In this document: positions 51,657-60,992 of the stretch, piece by piece
How positions within the stretch are numbered: the first letter of the stretch is position 1
How the letters are laid out: each line of letters starts with the position of its first letter
NCBI RefSeq assembly: GCF_009363615.1
Contig: NZ_CP045388.1
Span: forward strand, 9,544 to 73,543
DNA length: 64,000 nt
Direction: 5' to 3'
Origin: Ruegeria sp. THAF33
GTDB taxonomy: Bacteria > Pseudomonadota > Alphaproteobacteria > Rhodobacterales > Rhodobacteraceae
Notes under the pieces: model-generated
What the model saw: only the letters and a program-made list of their open reading frames with translations
What the model was told of the DNA's origin: nothing
Databases searched by the model: none
Made by a program: the position numbers and the translations under genes

Positions 51657-51938
51657 ATGCTTCGACATCGCCTCAGCCGCCTCTTGCCTGTCGCCACAAC
51701 CCTGGCGGCTTTCGCAACGCCCGCCTTCGCGCAGGACTTGTCGCCGATCCAGACCATGCTGGAAACCGTCGAGGCCGCACTAACTGGTCCCATTGGAATC
51801 GCGGTCGCCACGCTCGCAGTCATCGGCACCGGTTTCATGTGCATGATGGGACGGCTGAACTGGGGCTGGTTCGCCTCGGTCATCATCGGGATCGTGCTGA
51901 TCTTCTCGGCCGGCACCATCGTTGACGGCTTCTCCTGA
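51657..51938 (+). CDS. virB2: VirB2 pilin
   Basis: A 93-residue TrbC/VirB2-type pilin precursor: a long signal sequence ending AFA, then a small protein with two hydrophobic segments (PIGIAVATLAVIGTGFMCMM, then FASVIIGIVLIFSAGTIV) joined by a short loop. It would form the conjugative pilus. Position between virB1 and virB3 supports the name. Confidence 0.85.
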   Translation: MLRHRLSRLLPVATTLAAFATPAFAQDLSPIQTMLETVEAALTGPIGIAVATLAVIGTGFMCMMGRLNWGWFASVIIGIVLIFSAGTIVDGFS

Positions 51939-51953
51939 GAACCGAGTAGAGCA

Positions 51954-52232
51954 GTGGCAGAACGATCCCCCCTCTTTTTGGGCCTCGCCCGACCGCCCAA
52001 GTATCTGGGCTTGCCCGTAGGATACCTCGTGGTGCTGGCGACAGGAGTCGTTCTGCCGTTCATCTGGACGAAGTCGATGGTCTTCTTCCTGATCGGCCTT
52101 GTTGCCTATCCGATCCTCTGGTTCGTCGCCGACCGCGAGCCGCATTTCTTCGAAGTGCTGCGCGTCTCCTATGGATCAGTGCGCCCGACGAAGAACCGGG
52201 CCCTGCATGGAGGCGACAGCTTTGGCGCTTGA
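51954..52232 (+). CDS. virB3: VirB3 inner-membrane protein
   Basis: A 92-residue protein with the VirB3 pattern: short N-terminus with GLARPPKYLGLPVGYLVV, two hydrophobic segments (about 20-60) and a charged tail (VADREPHFFEVLRVSY). The start is GTG at 51954. It overlaps the virB4 start, as is usual for this coupled pair. Confidence 0.85.
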   Translation: MAERSPLFLGLARPPKYLGLPVGYLVVLATGVVLPFIWTKSMVFFLIGLVAYPILWFVADREPHFFEVLRVSYGSVRPTKNRALHGGDSFGA

Positions 52233-54600
52233 TGCAGGCACTCTTTCCACTCACGGAACCGCTCTGCTGCAGGCTGGCGGCGGGGCGTTCGCGCAGGAAA
52301 GCTATCTCGCGGAGCATCTGCCGTATTTCGCGCTGGCGGATGACGATGTCATGGTGCTGCGCGAGGGCGACCTCTTGGCGACCCTACGCCTTGATGGTCT
52401 GAACCCGATGACCACTGAGGACGCCCGGCTCGACGCGCTCAAGCGCGCGGTTGCCGCCATCGTCGCCCAGACCGGCAACGCCTTCGGCTTCTACATCCAC
52501 CGCATTTCCGTTCCGCAGGATCTCGGGATGCGCCCCATCGAGGGAGACAGTTTCGCCGCCGCGATCGATGCGCGCTGGCAGTCCCATGTCAAAGACCTCC
52601 GCCCTACCAAGCGCCAACTCTATCTCAGCGTCATCCGGCGCCCCGATATCTCCGCGCGCATTCCGTTCCTGCGAGCACTGGCCCGCAAGGCCTGGGTCAA
52701 GGACCGCGCGACACGGATGCAGGAACTGAACGAGGTCATGGGCTTCTTCGAGGTAGCGCTCTCCTCGGCCAACCCGGTCCGGCTGACCCGCACGGGCGGT
52801 GAATGGCTGGGCTATCTCAACACGCTGAACGCTGGGGCATTCTCTCCCATAGCCTTCGGGCAAAGCGCCCTGCCCCTTTCGCACACCCTGAGCAATTGCC
52901 GCGCCACCTTTGACGGCGACGTCGTCACCCTGACCGACGCCGTGACCGGTCAGGTCAAATACGGCGCGCTCTTTTCGATGAAGACCTACCCGGCATTGAC
53001 CGATGTGACGCTGCTCGACGCGCTCGACCTGCCGCTCGACATCGTGCTGACGAACTCCTTCAGCCCGATCCCGAACAACATCATGGCCGAACGCATCCAG
53101 CGGATCATCCGCCAGATGCACGCCTCAGACGATGCCGCCGTGTCCCTGCGCGAACAACTCGGGCAAGCAGCCGACGACCAGGAAGCGGGCCGCATCGCCT
53201 TTGGCGATCATCACCTCTCCATCGCCGTCTATGCGCCGGACCGCGACACGCTCGAACGGGCCGCCGCCCAGATCAAACGCGTCGGCCAGGAGATCATGTC
53301 GGTGATCGTGCGCGAAAACATGGCGTTGAAAGCCACCTATTTTGCACAATCCCCCGGCAACTTTGGCTATCGCGCCCGCAAGACGCCGATCTCCTCGATC
53401 AATTTCGCGGATTTCGCAGCCCTACATGGCAGCGTCGAGGGGCGTGGTCCTGACCAGTCACCCTGGGGCCAGACCATTTCGGTCCTTCCGACGGTCGGCA
53501 CCTCGGGCTATCGCTTCAATTTCCACGAGGCGGGCAGCCCGGGCAAGGAACCCACCGTCGGCCACACCCTTGTCCTGGGGCGCACCGGCACCGGCAAGAC
53601 ACTGACCACCGCTTTCCTCGCAGCCCAAGCGCAACGGGTCGGCGCGCGGCTTTTCTTCTTCGACAAGGATCGCGGGCTTGAGATGGCCGTCCGCGCCCTT
53701 GGTGGCCGCTACAACGAAATCCGGGCAGGCGTGCCCTCCGGCCTGAACCCCCTCGATACCGAAATCGATGAGCGCGGCCGCGCCTGGCTCTCGGACTGGC
53801 TGGCGACCCTTCTTTCCCGGGGCGGAACCCTCACCGGCGAGCAATCCCGCCACATCCAGAGCGCGGTCGCGCAAAATGCCCATGCCGAGGGCTCGCTCAG
53901 ACGCTTCGCGAGTTTCGAGACCCTGTTTCAGTCGCTCGATGACGATGGCGAGTTGCAGAGCCGCGTCGCCGAATGGGCGCCCGGCGGGCGCTATGGCTGG
54001 GTCTTCGACGAGCCGGAATACGGTGCCGGGCTTGAACTGGCCTCCGACATCATCGGCTTTGACATGACCGAGATTCTCGACATGACCACCGAGCGCATGG
54101 CGGTGCTCTCCTACATCTTCCGTCAGATCGAACGCGTGGTCGAGGATCGCCGCCCCACCATCATCGTGCTCGACGAAGCCTGGAAGCTTCTCGACGATCC
54201 CTACTTCGGGGCGCGGCTGGAAAACTGGCTGGTCACGCTTCGGAAGATGAATTGCGTCGTGATCATGATGACGCAATATCCGAGCCAACTGCGCGACAGC
54301 CGCGTCGGCAAGACCATCGTCGAGACGGTGCCAACGCAGATCCTCTTCCCGAACGATCGCGCCACCGTCTCCGACTACGACTTCCTCCGCGTGAACGCCA
54401 AGGAGGGCGCCCTTCTCGTGCAGCCCACCATCGGCCAGCGCATCGCACTTGTGCGCTCGGCGGGCGACAGCGTCTTCGTCGATGCGGACCTCTCCGCACT
54501 TGGCACCCTTCTCCCCATCCTTGGCGGCGGCGCCACCGGCGAGGCCCGTGTGCCTGCCGATTGGCGCGCCAATCCCGATTTCTGGAGACATGTGATATGA
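52207..54600 (+). CDS. virB4: VirB4 ATPase
   Basis: A protein of about 797 residues that powers pilus assembly and transfer. The N-terminal part follows the VirB4 pattern, Walker A GRTGTGKT is at about 458-465, and Walker B is TIIVLDEAWKLLD near 650, followed by MMTQYPSQL. The start is uncertain between ATG at 52207, inside the virB3 end, and TTG at 52222 with GGAGG before it. Length agrees with the family. The stop overlaps the lipoprotein gene start. Confidence 0.93.
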   Translation: MEATALALDAGTLSTHGTALLQAGGGAFAQESYLAEHLPYFALADDDVMVLREGDLLATLRLDGLNPMTTEDARLDALKRAVAAIVAQTGNAFGFYIHRISVPQDLGMRPIEGDSFAAAIDARWQSHVKDLRPTKRQLYLSVIRRPDISARIPFLRALARKAWVKDRATRMQELNEVMGFFEVALSSANPVRLTRTGGEWLGYLNTLNAGAFSPIAFGQSALPLSHTLSNCRATFDGDVVTLTDAVTGQVKYGALFSMKTYPALTDVTLLDALDLPLDIVLTNSFSPIPNNIMAERIQRIIRQMHASDDAAVSLREQLGQAADDQEAGRIAFGDHHLSIAVYAPDRDTLERAAAQIKRVGQEIMSVIVRENMALKATYFAQSPGNFGYRARKTPISSINFADFAALHGSVEGRGPDQSPWGQTISVLPTVGTSGYRFNFHEAGSPGKEPTVGHTLVLGRTGTGKTLTTAFLAAQAQRVGARLFFFDKDRGLEMAVRALGGRYNEIRAGVPSGLNPLDTEIDERGRAWLSDWLATLLSRGGTLTGEQSRHIQSAVAQNAHAEGSLRRFASFETLFQSLDDDGELQSRVAEWAPGGRYGWVFDEPEYGAGLELASDIIGFDMTEILDMTTERMAVLSYIFRQIERVVEDRRPTIIVLDEAWKLLDDPYFGARLENWLVTLRKMNCVVIMMTQYPSQLRDSRVGKTIVETVPTQILFPNDRATVSDYDFLRVNAKEGALLVQPTIGQRIALVRSAGDSVFVDADLSALGTLLPILGGGATGEARVPADWRANPDFWRHVI

Positions 54601-54806
54601 GTTCGAAACCCCTTCTCGCGCTTTTCGCCGCCGCAGGCCTTCTTTCCGCTTGCGAGAAGTACACCGAGAAAACTTCGCCCTGCTTCGGACGCAATGGCGA
54701 GCCGCAAGTAACGCGGTCCGCGCTGTCCTTCTCGACCATGGGCGCACCGACTCACGCGACGGCCAAACCCGACTGCACCTTCGAGCCTCTGCCCCGTCCG
54801 GAATGA
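54597..54806 (+). CDS. virB7: VirB7-like lipoprotein
   Basis: A 69-residue lipoprotein: signal peptide with lipobox LLSAC (Cys19), then a short polar domain. It occupies a VirB7-like role, anchoring VirB9 in the outer-membrane core, by size, lipobox and position in the operon; sequence similarity in this family is low. The ATG overlaps the virB4 stop and its own stop overlaps the next ATG. Confidence 0.72.
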   Translation: MSSKPLLALFAAAGLLSACEKYTEKTSPCFGRNGEPQVTRSALSFSTMGAPTHATAKPDCTFEPLPRPE

Positions 54807-55915
54807 GCCGTATTGCGATCATATCCGCCGGGCTCTTCCTCGGCCTCGGTGCCCTGCCCGCCCATGCCCTGGGCGTGCCGACGCAGGATAATTCCGCGAT
54901 CGGTCGCGCCATCGCGCGCGTGACAGCGCTGGCCGAGGATCTTGGCGTCCAACAGGACAAGGATCGGACCGAATCCACGCTGGCCGATGTGCAGGCCGAC
55001 CAGCTGCGCGTCCTCGAGGAGATGACGGCGGCCATCACCGGCCCCGGATTTGATATCCGCGCCCTCGAAGGCAATGCGGATTTTGGTGTGTCGGCGGTCT
55101 ATCCAAATACCGACCCTAGCCCCATGAACAGCCGCCTCTTCGGCGAGGGCCGCGAGACGGTCGAGATGATGATTGTCGAGGTCGCCGGCGAGTTCGCAGG
55201 CGCACCCGGTGTGGCCCGCGCGGGTCTCTCGGCCACCCAGTGGCGCTGCCTCTTCCAGGCCCTGATCAAGCAGGAGAGCCGGTTCAACGTCGCCGCACAA
55301 AGTCCGGTCGGGGCCTATGGGTTGACCCAGCTCATGCCTGGCACCGCCTCCGATCTCGGCGTCGACCGGTACGATGTGAAAGACAACCTCCGTGGCGGCG
55401 CGCGTTACATCACGACCCAGCTCAACCGCTTCGGCAACATCCCCCATGCGCTTGCGGCCTACAACGCGGGGCCGGGACGCGTGATCGAATATGGTGGCGT
55501 GCCGCCCTTTGCCGAAACACAGGGCTACGTGCGCAACATCTCGAAGTTCTACAACGAATACCTCGCCGTGGTGGGCGGTGCCGACGCGCTCGGCACGCTC
55601 TCGCCTTCGGATTTTGCGCTCGCCGAATATGCCAGCATCTCGGAGGCCGGCGTCTATTACGCCGCCGACAGTTCGGCGACCACTGAGCAGGTCATCAACC
55701 GTCTGCGCGCGATCATCCTGCAGATCGATGCGCAGCCCAATGCCAAGGCGGCCTGGGAGCTCAACACCTACGCCAAGGCCGAGATCGGCCGCATCCTCAA
55801 TCTTCGTGTCCGGTTGATGGCGGCAAACCAGCAGCGCGAGGCGGCCTATGCCCAACACCTCGTCGCCGACCGTCTGGCCGAGCGCGACTTCATGCAGATG
55901 GGAGTTCCCGAATGA
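54803..55915 (+). CDS. Second lytic transglycosylase with coiled C-terminal extension
   Basis: A 370-residue exported protein (signal ending LPAHA). After about 125 residues of predicted helix it has an SLT domain: ALIKQESRFNVAAQSPVGAY (catalytic Glu), GLTQLMPGTASDLGV and AAYNAGPGRVIEYGGVPPF. The C-terminal 120 residues are helical, with TEQVINRLRAIILQIDAQPN, and recall VirB5-like assembly proteins. It is a paralogue of the VirB1-like protein at 50975. ATGA overlaps with both neighbours put it in the operon. Confidence 0.78.
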   Translation: MSRIAIISAGLFLGLGALPAHALGVPTQDNSAIGRAIARVTALAEDLGVQQDKDRTESTLADVQADQLRVLEEMTAAITGPGFDIRALEGNADFGVSAVYPNTDPSPMNSRLFGEGRETVEMMIVEVAGEFAGAPGVARAGLSATQWRCLFQALIKQESRFNVAAQSPVGAYGLTQLMPGTASDLGVDRYDVKDNLRGGARYITTQLNRFGNIPHALAAYNAGPGRVIEYGGVPPFAETQGYVRNISKFYNEYLAVVGGADALGTLSPSDFALAEYASISEAGVYYAADSSATTEQVINRLRAIILQIDAQPNAKAAWELNTYAKAEIGRILNLRVRLMAANQQREAAYAQHLVADRLAERDFMQMGVPE

Positions 55916-56679
55916 GACATCTTTTCCTGACCGTAACCGCGGTCACCACACTCGGGTTTTCCTCACCCGCAACGGCCCAGGGTGTACCAACCTTCGATGG
56001 CTCGCAGCTTGGCCAACTCGTGGCGCAGCTCGAACACATGGCCGAGGACCTGAACGTCCAGATGCAGCAGCTGGCCACCATGCGGCTGGAACTGGAAACC
56101 CAGCTGTCGCAGCTCACAAACCTCGAGGCGCAACTGACCTCGCTCATCGAAGGCAGCGGGCTCGGCGAGCTCTTCGCCACGGTCGAAGAATTCCGCGCGC
56201 TCCGCGGCAAGCTTGTGGCCCCGCTCAACACCGCGCAGTCCTTGGCCAGCGGTGATTTCCTGAGCGGCTTCAATCCCGGCGCGGAACTGTCGGCCTCGGT
56301 CGAGCGAGTTCTGTCGGGCAGCGGCTTCACCTCGGAGCGCTTGGGGACACTCTCAAGCTCCGACCAGCCTGCCGACAACCGGATTGCCACCTCGGCCGGG
56401 GCCAGCGCCATGCTGTCGGTTGCGGCTCAGGAAAGCCACGAAGAGGCGGGGCAAAGCCTCGAACGGTTGGAGGTGATGGTCGGCAAGATAGACGAGCAGG
56501 ATGGGCTGAAGGCCGCCGTCGATCTCAACACCCGCGTCACCGCCGAACTCGGGATCATCCTGACCCAGATCTGGCGGCTCGAAGCGGCGCAAGGCGTCAG
56601 CGCGGGCCAACTCGGCGTCGTCAATGCCGCGACGCTGGCGGATGAGCGCAAGTTCCGTTCGATGGCGGTGGATCCATGA
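55912..56679 (+). CDS. virB5: VirB5-like minor pilin
   Basis: A 255-residue exported protein with a signal peptide ending PATAQ and a mature helical domain (LGQLVAQLEHMAEDLNVQMQ, then LETQLSQLTNLEAQL) and C-terminal TRVTAELGIILTQIWRLEAA. This fits VirB5/TrbJ pilus-tip proteins by architecture and by its place before virB6. Naming relies on architecture and context. Overlaps of 4 bases at both ends. Confidence 0.72.
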   Translation: MRHLFLTVTAVTTLGFSSPATAQGVPTFDGSQLGQLVAQLEHMAEDLNVQMQQLATMRLELETQLSQLTNLEAQLTSLIEGSGLGELFATVEEFRALRGKLVAPLNTAQSLASGDFLSGFNPGAELSASVERVLSGSGFTSERLGTLSSSDQPADNRIATSAGASAMLSVAAQESHEEAGQSLERLEVMVGKIDEQDGLKAAVDLNTRVTAELGIILTQIWRLEAAQGVSAGQLGVVNAATLADERKFRSMAVDP

Positions 56680-57113
56680 GGCAAACCATGACCCTCAGCT
56701 TGGCACCTGTTCTATCTTTTGGTCTCGCCGCGCTTGTCGTGGCTGCCCTACCAAGTGTTGCGTTGGCCCAAACTCCGACCACGCAGCCCTCCGGTGACAC
56801 ACCCTTCAACTCGATGGCCATCGCGCGGGACGAGGCCGACGCATGCCGTGTCCCGAAACCGCCCATCGATCTGGCCGAGACCGCCTATCTCCGCAACGGC
56901 TACCGCGCGATCCTGCGCATCCTGATCGCCGAGGAAGCCCTCGCCTCGGAAACCTGCACCTGCCTGCTGGATCAGTTCGCCTGGGATCAGGCGCTGGACG
57001 CCCTGCCCCGGTTTCAGACCTCGGACAACCCACGCCTGCCTTTCAAGGTGCTCGATCTCTACGCGCGAGCCGACGAACTCGAGGCCCAAGTCGCGGAGGT
57101 CTGTGCGGAGTAG
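56676..57113 (+). CDS. Exported protein of unknown role within the virB operon
   Basis: A 145-residue protein with a signal peptide (up to VALAQ) and a small helical domain with three cysteines (DACRVPKPP and CTC). Position between virB5 and virB6 suggests a periplasmic T4SS component or an entry-exclusion factor (Eex); the latter is a guess from location only. The stop is followed directly by virB6. Confidence 0.6.
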   Translation: MRQTMTLSLAPVLSFGLAALVVAALPSVALAQTPTTQPSGDTPFNSMAIARDEADACRVPKPPIDLAETAYLRNGYRAILRILIAEEALASETCTCLLDQFAWDQALDALPRFQTSDNPRLPFKVLDLYARADELEAQVAEVCAE

Positions 57114-58127
57114 ATGGGCGTTATTCGGGACATCTTGAGCCAGGTCGACGCCGCGGTGAACACCGTGGCGCAGGACGGCTTTGTCTCCTCGGCAGGTGCT
57201 GTCGGTGACGTGATCTCTGCCGGAGCCGCACTCCTTGTCGTGCTCCTCGGGATCAACGCGGTGATGCAACTCCGCCCCCTGCCCTTTGGCACCGGCTTTG
57301 CCTTCGGGATGAAGGTCACGCTCGTGGGGATCTTCGCGCAGAGCTGGGACAATTTCAGCGTCATCTATGGCGTGGTCACGGAGGTCCCCGACTCCATCGG
57401 CGCCTCGATCCTCGCCCTCACCGGCTCGGGCGACGAGGCCGGGGTCTATGAGAGCCTAGACAACATGGTCGCCCGCATCACCGCCTATGGCGACACGATC
57501 GGCGATCGCGCGGGCTGGGTCTTCGGCGCAGTTCTGGGTGCCATCTTCTTCGTCCTTTCCGCCGTTTTCGCCGCCGTCACCGCAGGGATCATCGCCTTCG
57601 CCCGCATTGTCTTCGCGCTGATGATCGTGATCGCTCCCTTCATGATCGTGACCTCGCTCTTTAAACCGACGCAATCCCTTTTTGAGGCCTGGACTCGCGC
57701 CACCATCGGCTATGCGCTCATGCCGGTCGCCGCCGCAGGGGCCGCGGGCATCATCGTCGCGATCGCCGAGGCCATCGGGGACGCCTCCGCCGATCCGGGC
57801 GATGTCGAGACCGTCAGCCTCATCCTGCCCTTTCTCGTCATCCTGATCCTTAGCGCCGGGATCATGGCCTCGGTCCCCTATATCGCGTCCAACCTCACCG
57901 GCGTCGTCGGCATTGCCTCAAATGCCGTGGGACTGACCGGCCTCGCACGTCAAGGCTTCGTGAACACGCGGGAGTATGGCACGGGCGCCGCCTCGCGCCT
58001 CGTCACCGGCAAGTCCCCGCAGGAGCTGAACCAGATGGCCAATGCGGGCGTGGTGAAGACCGGCGAGATGATCCGGCAAAGCCCCGGCGCGCTTCTCTCC
58101 GCCGCCAAATCCTTCCGCAAACCCTGA
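57114..58127 (+). CDS. virB6: VirB6 polytopic membrane protein
   Basis: A 337-residue inner-membrane protein with at least six hydrophobic segments (for example residues 28-48, 130-175, 185-225 and 235-260) and the VirB6/TrbL layout of a long periplasmic N-terminal loop. It forms part of the inner-membrane channel. The last 60 residues are cytoplasmic. It begins right after the stop of the preceding gene. Confidence 0.88.
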   Translation: MGVIRDILSQVDAAVNTVAQDGFVSSAGAVGDVISAGAALLVVLLGINAVMQLRPLPFGTGFAFGMKVTLVGIFAQSWDNFSVIYGVVTEVPDSIGASILALTGSGDEAGVYESLDNMVARITAYGDTIGDRAGWVFGAVLGAIFFVLSAVFAAVTAGIIAFARIVFALMIVIAPFMIVTSLFKPTQSLFEAWTRATIGYALMPVAAAGAAGIIVAIAEAIGDASADPGDVETVSLILPFLVILILSAGIMASVPYIASNLTGVVGIASNAVGLTGLARQGFVNTREYGTGAASRLVTGKSPQELNQMANAGVVKTGEMIRQSPGALLSAAKSFRKP

Positions 58128-58144
58128 TGTGAAAGACGACTGAC

Positions 58145-58825
58145 TTGAAGAAGCTTGTGACAAGTTCCGCGAACCACGACCGCGACGCTTTTGAAGCGGA
58201 TTTCATCTACGGGCCAAGACGGCGCGAGCGTTTCGCATGGTTTGTCGCGGCCGCGGGCGTGCTGGTCGGCGTCGCCGGTATGGTCGCGAGCGCGAGCCTC
58301 TTTCCGCTCAAGACAACCGAAACCTTCGTGGTCGTGGTCGACAAAGAAACCGGCGAGATGGACCGGGTCGCCACCGTCCAGGCGCTGACGCTCTCGGAAA
58401 GCGATGCCATCATCCAGGCCAATCTCGTGGCCTATGTCGACGATCGAGAGACCTATGACCTGACCGACGGCGAACAGCGCATCAACTCGGTCCTCGATCG
58501 TTCGGACGGCGATGCCGCCCGCACGCTGCGCGATCTCTGGTCCTCCACCAACGAAGACTACCCGATCACCGTCTATGGCCGCGACGCCAAGATCGAGGTT
58601 GTCATCAAGTCGGTGAACCAGATCGAGCGCGGCGTGGCCCAAGTCCGCTTCACTCGGACGCTGCGCCGCCCGCGCGACACCCGTACAGTGACGCGCTCTT
58701 ACGTGGCCACCGTCGGCTACGACTTCCAACCCGAAACCCGCCAGCGCCTTCAGGACGTCTGGGCCAACCCCTTGGGCTTCGTGGTGACCTCCTACCGCGT
58801 CGACGCCGAGACCCTGGAGAACTGA
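58145..58825 (+). CDS. virB8: VirB8 assembly factor
   Basis: A 226-residue bitopic protein: a cytoplasmic stretch, one membrane helix (about 34-56, FVAAAGVLVGVAGMVASASL) and a periplasmic NTF2-like domain of about 170 residues. This is the VirB8 pattern that nucleates the channel. The start is TTG at 58145. It is followed after 5 bases by virB9. Confidence 0.88.
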   Translation: MKKLVTSSANHDRDAFEADFIYGPRRRERFAWFVAAAGVLVGVAGMVASASLFPLKTTETFVVVVDKETGEMDRVATVQALTLSESDAIIQANLVAYVDDRETYDLTDGEQRINSVLDRSDGDAARTLRDLWSSTNEDYPITVYGRDAKIEVVIKSVNQIERGVAQVRFTRTLRRPRDTRTVTRSYVATVGYDFQPETRQRLQDVWANPLGFVVTSYRVDAETLEN

Positions 58826-58830
58826 CCAAG

Positions 58831-59553
58831 ATGAAATACCTGCCCGCGCTCCTCCTCGCGCTTGCCCTTCCTGTTGCCGCCAATGCCGAAGCCACGCCGC
58901 AAGGCGGGTCGCTCGATATCCGCATCCGCACCGCCGTCTATAACGAAAACCAGGTCTACCGGATCGAGACCGATCTCAGACATTCGACGACGATCCATTT
59001 CGGGGCGGGAGAACGCTTCGAGGCGGTGATCGTCGGCGACACCGAGAGCTTCCAGGTCGATCCGATCCCCGAGCTTGGCAATGTGCTGACCATCAAGCCG
59101 CATGTGGCCAATGCCTCGACCAACATGACGGTGATCACCAACCGCCGCACCTATTCCTTCCACCTGCGCGAGGGCTCGATCCCGAACCGCACCGGCATGT
59201 TCTTCGAGGTGCGCTTCCGCTACCCCGACGAAGAGCGCCGCGCGACGGGTGCCACCCAGCCCAAGGGCTTTGAGGCGCCGCGCAACTACAACTACCGCGT
59301 CTCGGGCGAGGGGGATTTCCGCCCCAGCCATATCTATGACGACGGGCGCTATACCTACTTCGTCTTCCCGGAAAATGGCCGCCAGCCCGCCCTCTTCAAG
59401 GCCGATGACCAGGGCCGTGAGCGCACCGTCAACTGGACCCAGCAAGGCAACACCGTCCGCGTGCTTGGGGTGAACACCTACTGGACGCTGCGCATTGGCG
59501 ATGAGGCGATCTGTGCCGCGCGTGACGAGAGCGCGATCTACGTGAGCAACTGA
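58831..59553 (+). CDS. virB9: VirB9 outer-membrane core protein
   Basis: A 240-residue exported protein (signal ending VAANA) with the VirB9/CagX pattern: an N-terminal beta domain with FGAGERFEAVIVGD and a C-terminal domain with RYTYFVFPENGRQPALFKAD. It forms the periplasmic core with VirB7 and VirB10. Length is typical. virB10 starts 3 bases after the stop. Confidence 0.9.
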   Translation: MKYLPALLLALALPVAANAEATPQGGSLDIRIRTAVYNENQVYRIETDLRHSTTIHFGAGERFEAVIVGDTESFQVDPIPELGNVLTIKPHVANASTNMTVITNRRTYSFHLREGSIPNRTGMFFEVRFRYPDEERRATGATQPKGFEAPRNYNYRVSGEGDFRPSHIYDDGRYTYFVFPENGRQPALFKADDQGRERTVNWTQQGNTVRVLGVNTYWTLRIGDEAICAARDESAIYVSN

Positions 59554-59555
59554 CC

Positions 59556-60992
59556 ATGGCCGAGCAAACCCCTTCTGACCTTCAAAACCGCCTCGATCAA
59601 TTCAGCCAGCGCGGCAAATCCAAGCGCCGGGGCAACAGCCTCGGGGTCGGCGCACTCGCCGCCGCCCTCGCCCTTGGCGGCGCCGGGGTGGCATATTTCC
59701 TGGCGACCGGCCTGAAGGAGAGCGATAGTGCGCTCGAGACCTCCGATGTCGAAACCTTCCAGGACCGCCGACCCGGCACTGGCGGGCGGCTTGAGTTTCC
59801 ACCCGACGAGACCGAGCAAAGGGTCAATGACGCGCTGATCGCCGTCGAGGAAGCCCTCGATGTGCCCCCCGCCCCTGCCCCGGAACCGAGCGCCGAGGTG
59901 CTGGCCGAGATCGCCAAGCTGCGCGAGGCCCTTGCCGCCAGCCAAGCCGCGCGCAACTCGGAAATCCAGTCTGCCGTTGCGGACCTGCGCGAAGCCTTCG
60001 ACGAACAGAAGGCGACACTCGAGGCGACGCTCACGGCAAAGGAAACCGAGCTTGCCAACCTGCAGCGCCAGACCGAGACCCGCATCGAAGGGCTGCAAGC
60101 CATGCTCGATGCCGAACGGGCGCAACGCGAGGGGCTTGAGGCAGAGCTCAACCGCGAGGGGTTGATCGCCGATCAGCGCCTTCTCGAAGAACGCAGGCGT
60201 CAGGAAGAGGAGCAGCGGCAACGTGAGGCCGAGCGGATTGCGGAAGAGCTTCTGACCGCGCAGATCAAATCCCCCGCGGTGGTCTATGCTGACGGGCACT
60301 CCAATAGTCTGGGTGGTGGCCAAAGTGGCGCGGCGGTGGCTGATCCGGCGGCCCCTGGCACCCAAGGGCCAACCCTCTCGGGCAATGAGCAGTTCTTGCA
60401 AAGCGCGCGACCGCTCGAGGTGCAGGAGGCCGCCCGCCTCACCCATCCCGAGCGCACGCTGACGCAAGGCTCGGTCATCCAGGCCGCGCTTCAGACCGCC
60501 ATCAACAGCGATCTGCCCGGGTCTGTCGTGGCCGTCGTCTCCGAGCCGGTTCCGGCGTTTTCCGGGGACCGGATCCTGATCCCCCGTGGCTCCCGCCTTT
60601 TTGGCCAATACCGCTCCGGGATCGAATTGCACCAGAAGCGTATCCTGATCCTCTGGACCCGCGTCCTGACCCCGGACGGCACCTCGATGGAAATCGCCGC
60701 CGTGGGCGGGGACCAACTCGGTCGCTCGGGCCTCACCGGTCTCGTCGACACCAAGTTCGCCGAGCGTTTCGGCGGCGCGGCGTTGATTTCCGTGATCGGG
60801 GCGGCGCCGGCCGTGGCGGCCGAGAGCGCCAACAATGAAACCACAAGCATAGTCCTGGGCGATGTCGGCAGTGATCTTCAGGATGCGGTCGGCTCGGTCA
60901 TTGCCGATCAGGTCTCGATCGCGCCGACGATCTATGTCGATCAGGGGGCCTCGGTCACCGTGCTGGTGGACCGGGATGTGGTGATTTACTGA
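59556..60992 (+). CDS. virB10: VirB10 core channel protein
   Basis: A 478-residue protein: short cytoplasmic tail, one membrane helix (about 26-47), a proline-rich then long coiled region (residues 100-240), and the conserved beta-barrel domain (RTLTQGSVIQAALQTAINSD, then PRGSRLFGQYRSGI). It spans both membranes and senses ATP use. The final residues overlap the virB11 start. Confidence 0.92.
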   Translation: MAEQTPSDLQNRLDQFSQRGKSKRRGNSLGVGALAAALALGGAGVAYFLATGLKESDSALETSDVETFQDRRPGTGGRLEFPPDETEQRVNDALIAVEEALDVPPAPAPEPSAEVLAEIAKLREALAASQAARNSEIQSAVADLREAFDEQKATLEATLTAKETELANLQRQTETRIEGLQAMLDAERAQREGLEAELNREGLIADQRLLEERRRQEEEQRQREAERIAEELLTAQIKSPAVVYADGHSNSLGGGQSGAAVADPAAPGTQGPTLSGNEQFLQSARPLEVQEAARLTHPERTLTQGSVIQAALQTAINSDLPGSVVAVVSEPVPAFSGDRILIPRGSRLFGQYRSGIELHQKRILILWTRVLTPDGTSMEIAAVGGDQLGRSGLTGLVDTKFAERFGGAALISVIGAAPAVAAESANNETTSIVLGDVGSDLQDAVGSVIADQVSIAPTIYVDQGASVTVLVDRDVVIY

